NCBI RefSeq assembly: GCF_023721815.1
Contig: NZ_JAMDLI010000006.1
Location: 124,001 to 188,000, forward strand
Reading direction: 5' to 3'
Source of the DNA: Pleomorphomonas sp. JP5
GTDB taxonomy: Bacteria; Pseudomonadota; Alphaproteobacteria; Rhizobiales; Pleomorphomonadaceae
Length of the DNA: 64,000 nucleotides
In this document: piece by piece, positions 37,294-45,782 of the stretch
How positions within the stretch are numbered: the stretch's first letter is position 1
Layout of the letters: each line of letters starts with the position of its first letter
Translations under genes and position numbers: made by a program
Notes under the pieces: generated by a model
Seen by the model: only the letters and a program-made list of their open reading frames with translations
What the model was told of the DNA's origin: nothing
The model's database searches: none

Positions 37294-37677
37294 TTGAAAA
37301 CTATCAAGAACAAAGACCTGAACGACCGCCGTGGCAACGCCAACGAGGCCAAGGCAGCCCAGCTTCAAGCCTATCGCGCCGCCCTCGCGGCTGCGGCTCC
37401 CGACCGCGAGGCCCGGCAGGCCGAACGCATCGCCATCGCCGAGGCCCGCGAAGCACGTCGCGCCGAACGCGAGCGGGTGAAGCTGGAAGAACAGAATCGC
37501 ATCGCCGCCGAAGCCGCCGAGCGTGAAGCCGCCATCGAGGCAGCCGCCCGCGCCGAAGTCGAAGAGCGCGAAGCCGCCAACAAGGCCCGCATCGCCCGCG
37601 TCTTTGAAGACGAAGCGGCCCGCAAGGCCGAACGCGACCGGCGCTACGCCGCCCGCAAGGCCCGCAAGGCCGGGTAA
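37294..37677 (+). CDS. DUF6481 family protein
   Basis: A 127-residue, almost entirely helical protein made of charged A/E/R repeats (EARQAERIAIAEAREARRAERERVKLEEQNRIAAEAAEREAA), likely a single long helix or coiled coil. I assign it to DUF6481 by its composition and by the N-terminus KTIKNKDLNDRR. It uses a TTG start at 37294, with no in-frame ATG near. It shares the direction of the cold-shock gene and may be induced with it; its function is unknown. Confidence 0.75.
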   Translation: MKTIKNKDLNDRRGNANEAKAAQLQAYRAALAAAAPDREARQAERIAIAEAREARRAERERVKLEEQNRIAAEAAEREAAIEAAARAEVEEREAANKARIARVFEDEAARKAERDRRYAARKARKAG

Positions 37678-37695
37678 CCGGCCCAAGGCAAGAGA

Positions 37696-37738
37696 CTTTC
37701 CGGGGAGGCCGAGCGCAAACCGCCATCCTCCCGGAAAG
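37696..37738 (+). terminator. Hairpin after the DUF6481 gene
   Basis: CTTTCCGGGGAGG pairs with CCTCCCGGAAAG (one bulged G) across an 18-base loop, 19 bases after the stop. No T run follows. It is probably a 3'-end structure or Rho-dependent end. Confidence 0.4.
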
Positions 37739-38094
37739 CCCCAGCGCTGGCGAGCAGACAGTCGGTGCACCTTCCTTCTTGCCAGGATACTCGCCAGCAT
37801 GGCGCTGCCTCCCCCCCCCGAAAATCGCGCTCAGCCGCTGTTGCCGTGAGGTGATCTGCTGTGAGCGCCTTGGCGCATGGCATCGACACAGGTGCAAGCG
37901 CGGTTGATCTGCCACGCCCAGCCCGCCCGTTCAGACGCCGGCGTTGGGGCGCCTTGGTCACGAGCCACCGTCGGGAGCCCCAGGCGGGAGGAGACGTGGA
38001 TATGCAACCAAAACGTTTGCCGCACTCTTGTGACACCCCTTTGAAGATGTTAACGAGCTAAAAGATCAAGTCTTCGGGGTGGGGAAAACGGCAG
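37739..38094. other. Intergenic stretch before the outer-membrane protein gene
   Basis: About 350 bases with no credible gene. It contains an uninterrupted run of nine C (37811-37819) and an A+T-richer end (38020-38080) that probably holds the promoter of the outer-membrane protein gene. Confidence 0.4.
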
Positions 38095-38868
38095 ATGTGG
38101 CGCTGCATTTTGGGCCTGACGGCGTGTCTGGCCAGCATTGGAACCGCACAGGCGCAATCAGCACCTGCCATCGACTGGTCGGGTTTTCATATCGGCGGAT
38201 CGATCGGTGCTGCGCTCGGAACGTCGAATGCTCCCGTCAGCTCGGTGACCCCCAACTATTTCGGCAGCACTGATTTCGCGCAGTTTCCCCGGGATGGTTC
38301 GGTTGATATTTCCGATTGGGGCAGCGCGATCCGTCTGCAAGGCGGATTCAGTCAACAGTTCGGCAACATCGTGCTTGGCCTCGATGCAAACGCCGATGCG
38401 CTATTCCTGAACCCCGACAAAACCGCCAGCTTCGCGGTCCAAAGCAACGCGGCGGTCACATCCTCGATTCGGCATGAAGTCGACGCGGACTGGATGGCAA
38501 GCCTGCGGCCCCGGTTGGGCTGGGCCCAGGACAGATGGCAGGTCTACGCGACCATCGGGCCGGCGTTGACCGAGATGAATGTCACGACCACCTACGACGA
38601 CGACTACGACACCTTAGGGGGACATGGCCGAAGCACGACCAGCAAGACCAAACTCGGGATAGCGGCCGGCGTGGGCGTCGAGTACGCACTCGATCAGAAC
38701 TGGTCGTTCGACATGCAGTTTCTGTACAGCGATTTCGGCAGCGTCGGCACAAAAACGCATGTGACGCACGCGTCACATCCAACAACCGTCAGCGACATGT
38801 ACAGCAAGGCCGATTTGAGCACCTTTTCGCTGATGCTCGGCCTCACCTATCGCTTCAACGGCAACTAG
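38095..38868 (+). CDS. Outer-membrane beta-barrel protein (Omp25/opacity-like)
   Basis: A 257-residue exported protein with a signal peptide (ILGLTACLASIGTAQAQ) and an eight-strand-type beta-barrel pattern. It starts with the WSGFHIGGSIGAALG motif found in rhizobial porin-family proteins and ends with an aromatic strand LMLGLTYRFNGN that fits BamA recognition. Alternating hydrophobic strands such as RLQGGFSQQFGNIVLGLDANAD and KLGIAAGVGVEYALDQNWSFD support this. Its role is structural or adhesive. The RIME-like element at 38870 begins directly after the stop. Confidence 0.88.
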   Translation: MWRCILGLTACLASIGTAQAQSAPAIDWSGFHIGGSIGAALGTSNAPVSSVTPNYFGSTDFAQFPRDGSVDISDWGSAIRLQGGFSQQFGNIVLGLDANADALFLNPDKTASFAVQSNAAVTSSIRHEVDADWMASLRPRLGWAQDRWQVYATIGPALTEMNVTTTYDDDYDTLGGHGRSTTSKTKLGIAAGVGVEYALDQNWSFDMQFLYSDFGSVGTKTHVTHASHPTTVSDMYSKADLSTFSLMLGLTYRFNGN

Positions 38869-38869
38869 C

Positions 38870-38968
38870 GCATCATCCGACCGGAGCGAAACGAGGATCG
38901 AAAGGATGATGCTTCGCAAACAAGAGCATAGAGCGCCGATCTGATTCAATCAGATCGAATAGCGCTCT
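38870..38968 (+). repeat. RIME-like palindromic intergenic element (copy A)
   Basis: It begins with GCATCATCCGACCGG and its inverted partner GATGATGC, followed by GAGCATAGAGCG and the hairpin CGATCTGATTCAATCAGATCG closed by GCGC/GCGCTCT arms. The same order and orientation occur at 43121-43223 and inverted at 4784-4882. It may end the outer-membrane protein transcript. Confidence 0.75.
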
Positions 38969-39096
38969 ACGCCTCGGTCGCCCTCGCAAGGCTGGATTGC
39001 CCCAGAGCATCCGCACTCGCGGGTGGGTTTGACATTGCGCCCAAACCCTCCCGCTTGCCGCGTGAAGATTACTGCCGCTGCCCCCTGGTCAGCCCA

Positions 39097-40869
39097 TCAC
39101 CCCGACAGCACGGCCCAGCCGTGCCCCGGCAAGGCGATCACGCCGGCCTCCGGGCTCCTCTCCAGCACGCCATTGCCCAGAAGCAGGCTGTCGGCGCCAC
39201 CGGCGGGCAGGCGAACGGCTTCGTCGGACACGTTCAGCGCCAGGATCAGGCGATTGCCGTCGGCATGCACCTTGATCACGATGTGCTTGTTGTCGAGATG
39301 CAAGGTTTCGCTTCTGGCCCGGACCAGCCAGGGATTGCGGCGGCGCAATCCGATCAGGTCCTGATGGAGCCGGTAGACCGGCAATCCCTCGGACGAAAGC
39401 ATGGCCGGCGCCTCCGGGAAGGCCGGACGAAGAGCATCGTCACCGCCCGCCCCGCTGCCCTTGACCGCCCGGAAGGCCTGCTCGTCGCCGTAGTAGACGC
39501 AAGGCACGCCGCCGCCCATGAACAGCAGCACCAGCGCGTGAGGCAGATGGCGCGCATCGGCCAGCTGGCTGGCGATCCGCGTCACGTCATGATTACCGAC
39601 GAAGGTCAGCGGCACGAAGGCGTCCATGAAGCCGTTGTTGCGGTCGAGCGCCCAGGTGAGCTCGAAGAAGTTGGCGTCGTTGAGGGCGCTCCACACGGCC
39701 TTCCACAGTTCGTATTGCGTCACCGAGTCCATGCCGGTTTCCCGCACGAAGCCCGCGTAGTCGCCGTGGATCACCTCGCCGAAGACATAGGCGTCGGGAT
39801 GGGCGTGGCGCACGCGCGGCAGCACCTTCGTCCAGAAGGCGCGCGGGGTGGCGTAGGCCGCGTCGAGCCGCCAGCCCGCCACGCCGCGATCCATCCAGTG
39901 CCCCATCACGTCGACAACGTAATCGGCGACGGCGTCGTTGTCGTGGTTGAGCGTGACCAGCCTCCGGTGCCCCTCGAACGTGGCGTAGTCGCCGCCATCG
40001 CCGAGCGGACGGAACCAGCGCGCCGCCTCGGAGCCGGGGCCGTTCGCCTCGGCCTCGACAAACCGGGAGAAGGCGCGCCCCACATGATTGAACACGCCGT
40101 CGAGCACGACGCGCAGGCCGCGCCTGCTGGCGGCGGCGATCAGGCGGTCGAAATCGGCCTCGTCGCCAAGACGCGGATCGATGCGGAAATGGTCGACCGT
40201 GTCATAGCCATGCGTCGACGAGGCGAAGATCGGTCCCAACAAAATCGCCGAGACGCCAAGCTCCACGGCGTAGTCGAGCCAATCCGTGATCTTGCCCAGC
40301 CGGTGCTCCACCGGCCCCGAGGGATCGGCGGCTTTCGGAGCGCCGACAAACCCCAGCGGATAGATGTGCCAGAAGATGGCGTATTGAACCCAATCCGGCA
40401 TGTGCGCTCCCTGCGTGAGTGACTCCACATTGTGAAAGGCGAGCTTGAGCAGTATGCGCGACACGTCGGCCAGCAGGGCCCGGTCCTGGTCGCCCAGGGC
40501 CTCCGAGACCACCTGCACCAGCCACTGCCCGCGCTCCAGCAAATCGGCATCCAGCGCGCCGACGCCTTGCGATGTCAGCGCGATGATCAGTTCGCGCTGA
40601 TCCTCGTCGCTTCGTGTCCGGGCGATCAGCCCATCCTCCTCCAGCCGCTTGACGATCCTGGTCAGCGACTGGGGCTGAAGCCGTTCTTCCCGCGCCAGCT
40701 GTTTCGCCGACATCGGTCCATGCACGTGCAGCGTGTTCAGCATGCTCGACGCCGATGACGTCACGCGCCCGGACGCGCGCTCCGCCCGCAGCCTGCGCCC
40801 GAAGGCCAGCACCGCTTTGATCAGCGCGGCCGCTTCTCTTTTCGCGCGATCCGTCATGACGATACGCAT
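39097..40869 (-). CDS. MarR-type regulator fused in frame to a GH13 alpha-amylase-like enzyme
   Basis: A single open frame of 590 codons. Residues 1-150 form a complete MarR winged helix (SSASSMLNTLHVHGPMSAKQLAREERLQPQSLTRIVKRLEEDGLIART...). From M157 a GH13 alpha-amylase barrel starts (MPDWVQYAIFWHIYPLGF), with the nucleophile D336 in GWRLDAAY, the acid/base E365 in VFGEVIHGD and D428 in VGNHD, plus DGVFNH. No stop separates them. M157 has its own AGGGAG site 7 bases upstream, so the amylase may also be made alone. The amylase lacks a signal peptide, so it is cytosolic and probably acts on maltodextrin or glycogen. The start could be M5 (40857); a palindrome at 40863 overlaps the first codon. 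Confidence 0.85.
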   Translation of the reverse strand: MRIVMTDRAKREAAALIKAVLAFGRRLRAERASGRVTSSASSMLNTLHVHGPMSAKQLAREERLQPQSLTRIVKRLEEDGLIARTRSDEDQRELIIALTSQGVGALDADLLERGQWLVQVVSEALGDQDRALLADVSRILLKLAFHNVESLTQGAHMPDWVQYAIFWHIYPLGFVGAPKAADPSGPVEHRLGKITDWLDYAVELGVSAILLGPIFASSTHGYDTVDHFRIDPRLGDEADFDRLIAAASRRGLRVVLDGVFNHVGRAFSRFVEAEANGPGSEAARWFRPLGDGGDYATFEGHRRLVTLNHDNDAVADYVVDVMGHWMDRGVAGWRLDAAYATPRAFWTKVLPRVRHAHPDAYVFGEVIHGDYAGFVRETGMDSVTQYELWKAVWSALNDANFFELTWALDRNNGFMDAFVPLTFVGNHDVTRIASQLADARHLPHALVLLFMGGGVPCVYYGDEQAFRAVKGSGAGGDDALRPAFPEAPAMLSSEGLPVYRLHQDLIGLRRRNPWLVRARSETLHLDNKHIVIKVHADGNRLILALNVSDEAVRLPAGGADSLLLGNGVLERSPEAGVIALPGHGWAVLSG

Positions 40870-40875
40870 AGCGTA
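40863..40875. promoter_or_regulatory. Palindrome at the start of the MarR-GH13 gene, possible operator
   Basis: TACGC-ATA-GCGTA is a perfect 13-base inverted repeat overlapping the first codons of the MarR-GH13 frame. MarR-type proteins commonly bind such a site over their own promoter. Confidence 0.4.
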
Positions 40876-40954
40876 CTATATGGGTGCGATCAAGCTCTCC
40901 TGATGACCCTCACGCCAGACCACGCCCTCCCTGAGCAGCCGCCTCAAGCGCAGC

Positions 40955-40969
40955 TGGCACAATTGTTGC
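40955..40969 (+). promoter_or_regulatory. Candidate sigma-54 (-24/-12) promoter of the first tandem paralogue
   Basis: TGGCAC-AATTG-TTGC has the GG and GC dinucleotides exactly 10 bases apart, as sigma-54 requires, and matches the consensus TGGCAC-N5-TTGC fully. The start codon is 57 bases from its first base; the paralogue at 42143 has a related site at the same distance. No NifA-type TGT-N10-ACA site is visible upstream. Confidence 0.65.
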
Positions 40970-41011
40970 GGGAACCGTCCCACAACTCCAACCGGAAAGG
41001 CGAACAGTTCG

Positions 41012-41872
41012 ATGCAACTCCCCGTTCTGGGTACCATCCCGACCGTAACCTCCATCCCGGCAACCGGCAGCGCGGCGTCGCAGGCCGATGACACCTCCAC
41101 CCGCTTTGCCGCAAAGACCGCGCCAAGCACGGAAAGCGCAAACGACAACATAGTCTCGAGCCCGACGTCGCTGATCGCAGATGAAATGCAGGCATCCATG
41201 GTCGAGATGCAGGAAAAGGAAAGTCAAAAGGACAACGAAAAGGAAACGGTTGTCATCAATGGACTTTCGGTCATCACATCCGGCCACAGCATAGATCAGC
41301 GGCAAGGCGTATCGTTGCTGCGAACGGTCTCCAGCTCGGATATGGATCAGCTTCGCAACAACCTCACCTCCTTCGTGCCCAAGGAGACCGACGCCGACAA
41401 CGACCAGACGCTGGCCAAGGCGGGTGACGGCATCGAGGTGATCGAAATCCAGATCGAGGGAGGCATGAAGGAGACGTCGGCCAAGGCGAACAGCGCACTG
41501 GGGTTCGGGGCAACTTCTGCCTACACGACCGACGACTGGTTCCGCATCGAGGGCGACTGGAGCACCGGAGACCCGATGAAGAAAAGCAACTCGGACGACG
41601 CGATCGAGGCCGACCAGCGTTTACGCCTTGAAAGACTGATGAATTCGGTCAGCGCCGAGAAGGAACTCCAGTCGAAATATGGTGACGACGTCAAGCTCGT
41701 CTACAGCCAAGTCGATAATTCCTACATCATGCTGACGCCAGACGATGCAAAATACAATGAGATGCAGAGTGTCGAAAGCGGAATACAGGACGTGATCAGC
41801 GATGTCCGCAAGGGCTACATGGACAGGGACGTGGCCAACGAAGTCATGAACAAGTACGGCTACTCGGTCTAG
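41012..41872 (+). CDS. Tandem paralogue 1 of an unrecognised protein family
   Basis: A 286-residue protein that I do not recognise. There is no signal peptide. The first ~80 residues are Ser/Thr/Ala/Asn-rich and look disordered, followed by a structured part. Shared with the gene at 42143: SLIADEMQASM, INGLSVITSGHS, SLLRT, a MKETS segment, RLRLERLMNSVSAE, the block YGDDVKLVYSQVDNSYIMLTPDDAKY and KYGYSV at the end. The overall charge is acidic. The ribosome site is GGAAAGGCGAAC, identical in the paralogue. A candidate sigma-54 promoter precedes it. It is divergent from the MarR-GH13 gene. Function is unknown; a sigma-54-driven, possibly motility-linked or secreted product is one inference. Confidence 0.82.
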   Translation: MQLPVLGTIPTVTSIPATGSAASQADDTSTRFAAKTAPSTESANDNIVSSPTSLIADEMQASMVEMQEKESQKDNEKETVVINGLSVITSGHSIDQRQGVSLLRTVSSSDMDQLRNNLTSFVPKETDADNDQTLAKAGDGIEVIEIQIEGGMKETSAKANSALGFGATSAYTTDDWFRIEGDWSTGDPMKKSNSDDAIEADQRLRLERLMNSVSAEKELQSKYGDDVKLVYSQVDNSYIMLTPDDAKYNEMQSVESGIQDVISDVRKGYMDRDVANEVMNKYGYSV

Positions 41873-42085
41873 GCGGACACGGACACGCCTCCGGAGCGAC
41901 GGGATATGTCAAACAGATCAGCAGGTTAAGTCGAAGTGGCCGCCTGGGGCCCACCCATAGACCCCAGGCCCGCCCCGTCCGACACGGCAATCTTTGCCCC
42001 TCACCAGGCAGATTCTACCCCCCCACCAAGAGGCGACACCGCCGTCCTGCCCGCCAGCCAACGGCGCAAGCCCCGGACAAGTCAC

Positions 42086-42100
42086 TGGCACACTTACTGC
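42086..42100 (+). promoter_or_regulatory. Candidate sigma-54 promoter of the second tandem paralogue
   Basis: TGGCAC-ACTTA-CTGC keeps GG-N10-GC and lies 57 bases before the ATG at 42143, exactly as in the first copy. The adjacent TGGCACA and GAACG stretches are also shared, so promoter and gene were duplicated together. Confidence 0.6.
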
Positions 42101-42142
42101 TTGAACGAACGCAGACCCCTATCAGGAAAGGCGAACCGGACG

Positions 42143-43009
42143 ATGCAAATCTCCTCCTTGGCAGCCAAGCCGCTCCTGACCTCCCTGTTTGCCACCGGCG
42201 CGTCCTCATCACGCGCCCATGGAATCGCCGAGGAGATCACCAAGGCGAATGCAATCGGCGACCTGAAAGGCGCGAACAACAACGTTTCCCGCCCCAGTTC
42301 TCTTCTTTCGGACCTGATGCAGGCTTCCCTGGCGGGACTGCAAGAACAGTCCAGCTCGACGACAGCAGGGAGCGGAAGAACGTCCATCAACGGCCTCTCG
42401 GTCATCACATCCGGCCATAGCCTCGACGAACAGGAAGGCCAGTCTCTGCTCAGAACGGCCTACAACACCGAATCTACAGACACGATAAACAGCCTTTCCG
42501 ATCAGATCGCGAGCCTCAAGGACATGTCAGGCGACAAGGCCTCCGTCATTCCCGGATCGGGATATGAGGCGCAGTTGCAAGACACAGATGTCGGCATGAC
42601 CGAAACGTCGGTGACCGCCTTGGGGCCACGAAAGGACGGGGCATATTCCGCCTACATGAGCGACGACTTCTTCTACATCGCAGGCGGCTGGAGCAACGGC
42701 GACCCGATCAAGGACATCAAGACGCCCGGCACCGACGAAGCGGACGCCGACGCCCGTCTTCGCCTTGAAAGGCTGATGAACACGGTCGATGCCGAGCGCA
42801 AGCTCAAGGCGCAATATGGCGACGACATCAAGCTCGTCTACAGCCACACCGACAACGCCTACATCATGCTGACGCCGGACGACGCGCGTTACAGCGAGAT
42901 GAAGAGCACGGAAAGCGGTGTGAAGGACGTCTTTGAAGAAATCCGCAGAGGCTTCGTGAACAAGGACGCGGTCGCCGACATCCTCAAGAAGTACGGCTAC
43001 GAGATCTAG
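42143..43009 (+). CDS. Tandem paralogue 2 of an unrecognised protein family
   Basis: A 288-residue paralogue of the preceding gene, roughly half identical in the conserved blocks. Shared blocks are SSLLSDLMQASL, INGLSVITSGHSLDEQEG, SLLRT, ADARLRLERLMNTVDAE, QYGDDIKLVYS, DNAYIMLTPDDARYSEM, ESGVKDV and KKYGYEI. The first 60 residues are low-complexity. The ATG at 42143 is chosen because the leader, AGGAAAGGCGAAC and the spacing match copy 1; the frame stays open upstream without similarity. There is no signal peptide or membrane segment. The pair is followed by RIME-like elements, which may mark the edge of the duplicated unit. Confidence 0.82.
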   Translation: MQISSLAAKPLLTSLFATGASSSRAHGIAEEITKANAIGDLKGANNNVSRPSSLLSDLMQASLAGLQEQSSSTTAGSGRTSINGLSVITSGHSLDEQEGQSLLRTAYNTESTDTINSLSDQIASLKDMSGDKASVIPGSGYEAQLQDTDVGMTETSVTALGPRKDGAYSAYMSDDFFYIAGGWSNGDPIKDIKTPGTDEADADARLRLERLMNTVDAERKLKAQYGDDIKLVYSHTDNAYIMLTPDDARYSEMKSTESGVKDVFEEIRRGFVNKDAVADILKKYGYEI

Positions 43010-43012
43010 AGC

Positions 43013-43123
43013 ATTCGCCGACCAAATTGAAACATTTGGTCGTCCAGCGAGTGCTCCAGATTCATTTGCTGGAGCAGCCGCTTTTCGATCAGGTTGATTC
43101 AACCTGATCGGCGGGTGCTCTGG
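43013..43123 (+). repeat. RIME-like element B' (second type)
   Basis: It contains the hairpin ACCAAATTGAAACATTTGGT, then TTTGCTGGAGCAGCCGC and the strong inverted repeat CGATCAGGTTGA/TTCAACCTGATCG, ending GGGTGCTCTGG. The last ~58 bases recur inverted at 48080-48146 with near identity. Directly followed by copy B. Confidence 0.7.
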
Positions 43124-43223
43124 AGCATCATCCGACCGGAGTGAAACGAGGACCGACAAGATGATGCTTTGCAAACAAGAGTTTAGGGCGCCGATCTGAT
43201 TCAATCAGATCGAACAGCGCTCT
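43121..43223 (+). repeat. RIME-like palindromic element (copy B)
   Basis: The same order of arms as the element at 38870: GGAGCATCATCCGACCGG, GATGATGC, GCAAACAAGAG, then the hairpin CGATCTGATTCAATCAGATCG and GCGCTCT. A mosaic module (43236-43273) follows at once, also seen at 2299. Confidence 0.75.
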
Positions 43224-43235
43224 ATAGTAGCTCCT

Positions 43236-43273
43236 GCAAAAGTGGGAACCGGTCTGGCGTCCGGAGTTGCGTG
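43236..43273 (+). repeat. Intergenic mosaic repeat module (copy 2)
   Basis: GCAAAAGTGGGAACCGG onward matches 2299-2336 at about 31 of 38 positions. It is joined to the RIME-like element B, as expected for a mosaic repeat. Confidence 0.5.
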
Positions 43274-43346
43274 AACACAATGCGCTCAAGACCGGCCGCC
43301 AGCCAACTCACCCCACCTTGCGGGGTGCGACGCCGGACGACAGCGT

Positions 43347-43919
43347 CTACTCGCAGCGCCCGTAGAGTTCGGGAAAGCCGTCTTGCCCGCGAAACTCCAG
43401 CAGGACATCCGGCCCGAGAGGCAGAAGGATGGCGTCCTGATTGGCGTACATCGCCGCCGACGCTTCCATGATTTCCTTCTGAGCCGCGGGCGCATCGGGG
43501 CCCAGCATCTTGGATCTGGCGCGGAAGTCGTTTCGGATGGCGTATGAGGCACCCCGACGATTGATGTACTCGGCGCGGTAATCCATTTTCCCTTTGGGCG
43601 ACTGGTAGTCGATCACCATGGAGAAGGAGTAGTCGTCGATCTTCCGCATGCGGATGGGCTTTTCCTGACAAGCCTTGGCAAGGTCGACGTCACCGTCGAG
43701 GTCGAGATCCCGCAGCTCGATCCAGGTTCCGTCAATGGACGAGATCAGACGCTCCCTGGCGAAGCTGGTCCATCCCTCCGGGTTGAGATAGTTGCTGGGC
43801 GTCTGCAAGACCAGAGTCTTGGCGTCGCGAAACGCGTTGAGGCGCGCGCCGGCCAGCGAGGGAGCCGCGCCGAGAAGAAACGTCGCGATCGCCGCGACGA
43901 CAAAACCAAAAAGCTTCAT
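43347..43919 (-). CDS. Secreted hypothetical protein
   Basis: A 190-residue protein with a signal peptide (LFGFVVAAIATFLLGAAPSLAGA). The mature part has one early cysteine (LAKACQEKPI) and a C-terminal one (LYGRCE) that may form a disulfide. The ELRDLDLDGDVDLA stretch resembles an EF-hand-like calcium loop (DLDLDGDVDL), which would suggest calcium binding, but this is only a short match. I do not recognise the family. The ATG at 43919 has a GTGGGAAAC site; codons upstream are unlikely to be used. Confidence 0.75.
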   Translation of the reverse strand: MKLFGFVVAAIATFLLGAAPSLAGARLNAFRDAKTLVLQTPSNYLNPEGWTSFARERLISSIDGTWIELRDLDLDGDVDLAKACQEKPIRMRKIDDYSFSMVIDYQSPKGKMDYRAEYINRRGASYAIRNDFRARSKMLGPDAPAAQKEIMEASAAMYANQDAILLPLGPDVLLEFRGQDGFPELYGRCE

Positions 43920-44208
43920 TTGTTTCCCACACATAAGTCTGGCAGGCCAGTCCGAGTGACGATCCCCGAAAGCACCGACGAATGCGTGGTTGCCGCCAGA
44001 CATCAGGGCGGCAGAAAACAAACCGACAGTCGAGAAAGCGATCAGACGCCTGGGGCAGGCGGACGGCAACCGACACTCGCCGCCGCCCGCAACCGCTGAT
44101 ACGCCATCCTCCGGCAGCACGTAAATATGCGAGCGCCCGGTAACGTCAACGAACGGTATCCAATGGTCGCCTCACTGCCTGAGAGCCGACCACCTTACGA
44201 CATGGGCG

Positions 44209-45597
44209 CTACTTCTGCGCCACCTTCGCCGTGAACGTGGCGACGGACTGCTTGAGGACGCCGGCCTGCTCGACCAGCTCGCCGGAGATCGACGAGACGC
44301 GTCCGGCCGAGCCGGAGGTCTTCCGCCCCTCCTCCACAACGTCGCCGATGGCGATGGCGATTTCCTCGGACGAGTGCGACACGCCCATGGCCGAGCTGGC
44401 GATGTCGGCGGTCGCCGCCGATTGTTCCTCGACGGCGGCGGCGATGGCCGTGCCGATGCGCGCCACCTCCTCGATGGTCTCGGTGATGCCGGCGATATCG
44501 GTCACCGACTGCTGCGTCGCCTGCTGGATGGCGGAGATCTGGCCGGTGATCTCCTCGGTGGCCTTCGCGGTCTGCGAAGCGAGCGACTTCACTTCCTGCG
44601 CCACGACGGCGAAGCCCTTGCCGGCCTCGCCCGCCCGCGCCGCCTCGATGGTGGCGTTCAGGGCCAGGAGGTTGGTCTGGGCGGCGATGGAGGAAATCAG
44701 CTCCACCACCGAGCCGATCTTGTCGACGGCGTCCGACAACCCCTTGACCGAGGCGGCGGTCTGGCGCGCCCCATCCACCGCCTTCGACGAAACGGTAAGC
44801 GAGGCTTCTGCCTGCCGGCCGATCTCGCCGATCGAAGCATGGAGCTCCTCGGTCGCGGCGGCCGTGGTGGCAACCCCGGCGCCAGCCTTTTCCTGAGAGC
44901 TGCGAATGCGGTCGCAACGCGCGGTCACCGAAGCCGCCTGCGTTTCGAGCTCACCCGAACTGACGCCGAGGTCGGCGGTCATCCGGTCGAGCTTGCCGAG
45001 CATGCAGTTGATCGTATCGTCGAACTCGCCGATGGCCACGCGCACGCGCTCTTCCCGCTCGGAAATCTGGTGGATCAGCGTCTCGCCATAGACGGAGACG
45101 GCGATGTCCATGTCGAGCAGAGCGGCCTTGGTCACGGCGGCGATCATGCGCGCCGCCCTGGCGCCGGAGAAGCGGGCCTGACGGCCCATGATCATCGACA
45201 CCTGCTGCAGCACGTTGTTGTAGCCGGCGATGTACCAGTGAGGCTCCAGCCCGATGCGCACGTGGGCGAGGCCGACGCGCCGTACGCTGTCGAAATACTC
45301 CTGATCGAAGCGCGCCGAGAACAGCCGCTTCCAATGGTCGTACTGCGCCGACTTGAGATGGTCGATCCGCCCGCGCACCAGGGCGGCCAGCTTCGGCTCC
45401 TGCCCCCAGCGGCTGTAAAAGGCGGCGAAGATGTCCTCCATGTGCGGATCGAGGATCTTCCATGAGGCGCGAATGTCGCCGCAGGCCGTTTCATCGATGG
45501 CGTAGGCTTTCGTATGCCCGCTGAAATCGTCCCAAGCCGTCATTCCGTCCTCCGGAGCAAAGAAGCGCCACAGCCAAGAATCCATAACTCCGGACAC
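44209..45597 (-). CDS. Globin-coupled methyl-accepting chemotaxis protein (HemAT-like aerotaxis sensor)
   Basis: A 462-residue soluble receptor. The first ~170 residues form a protoglobin/globin-coupled-sensor domain with the proximal haem histidine H112 in [20 protein letters not shown]. The C-terminal MCP domain has the hairpin tip [16 protein letters not shown] and the [16 protein letters not shown] segment. It should bind O2 through haem and pass the signal to CheA/CheW. There are no membrane segments. It is divergent from the DUF2478 gene and has no obvious che partner in the window. Confidence 0.92.
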   Translation of the reverse strand: MSGVMDSWLWRFFAPEDGMTAWDDFSGHTKAYAIDETACGDIRASWKILDPHMEDIFAAFYSRWGQEPKLAALVRGRIDHLKSAQYDHWKRLFSARFDQEYFDSVRRVGLAHVRIGLEPHWYIAGYNNVLQQVSMIMGRQARFSGARAARMIAAVTKAALLDMDIAVSVYGETLIHQISEREERVRVAIGEFDDTINCMLGKLDRMTADLGVSSGELETQAASVTARCDRIRSSQEKAGAGVATTAAATEELHASIGEIGRQAEASLTVSSKAVDGARQTAASVKGLSDAVDKIGSVVELISSIAAQTNLLALNATIEAARAGEAGKGFAVVAQEVKSLASQTAKATEEITGQISAIQQATQQSVTDIAGITETIEEVARIGTAIAAAVEEQSAATADIASSAMGVSHSSEEIAIAIGDVVEEGRKTSGSAGRVSSISGELVEQAGVLKQSVATFTAKVAQK

Positions 45598-45782
45598 TAT
45601 CTATACGAGTGGTTTATAATCCCTGAACTTGCCACCGCCCACGCTTAACCTTTTGACCCAATCCAGCAAGCCTCTCTCCGGAAGACACGCGCCGTGCGTC
45701 ACCGGGAACGGGTTTTGACAGGGCGGGAGGGGACGATCTACGCTGCCGCAAAAGGCGCTTCCACACCGAGAAAGACACCGAC

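Noticed and set aside
37811-37819. Nine-C run as a phase-variable switch
   Set aside because: It lies between genes, about 280 bases before the outer-membrane protein start, and not in a promoter spacer that I can identify.
40880-42086. NifA-type upstream sites (TGT-N10-ACA) for the sigma-54 promoters
   Set aside because: I searched by eye on both sides of the two promoters and found none; another activator is more likely.
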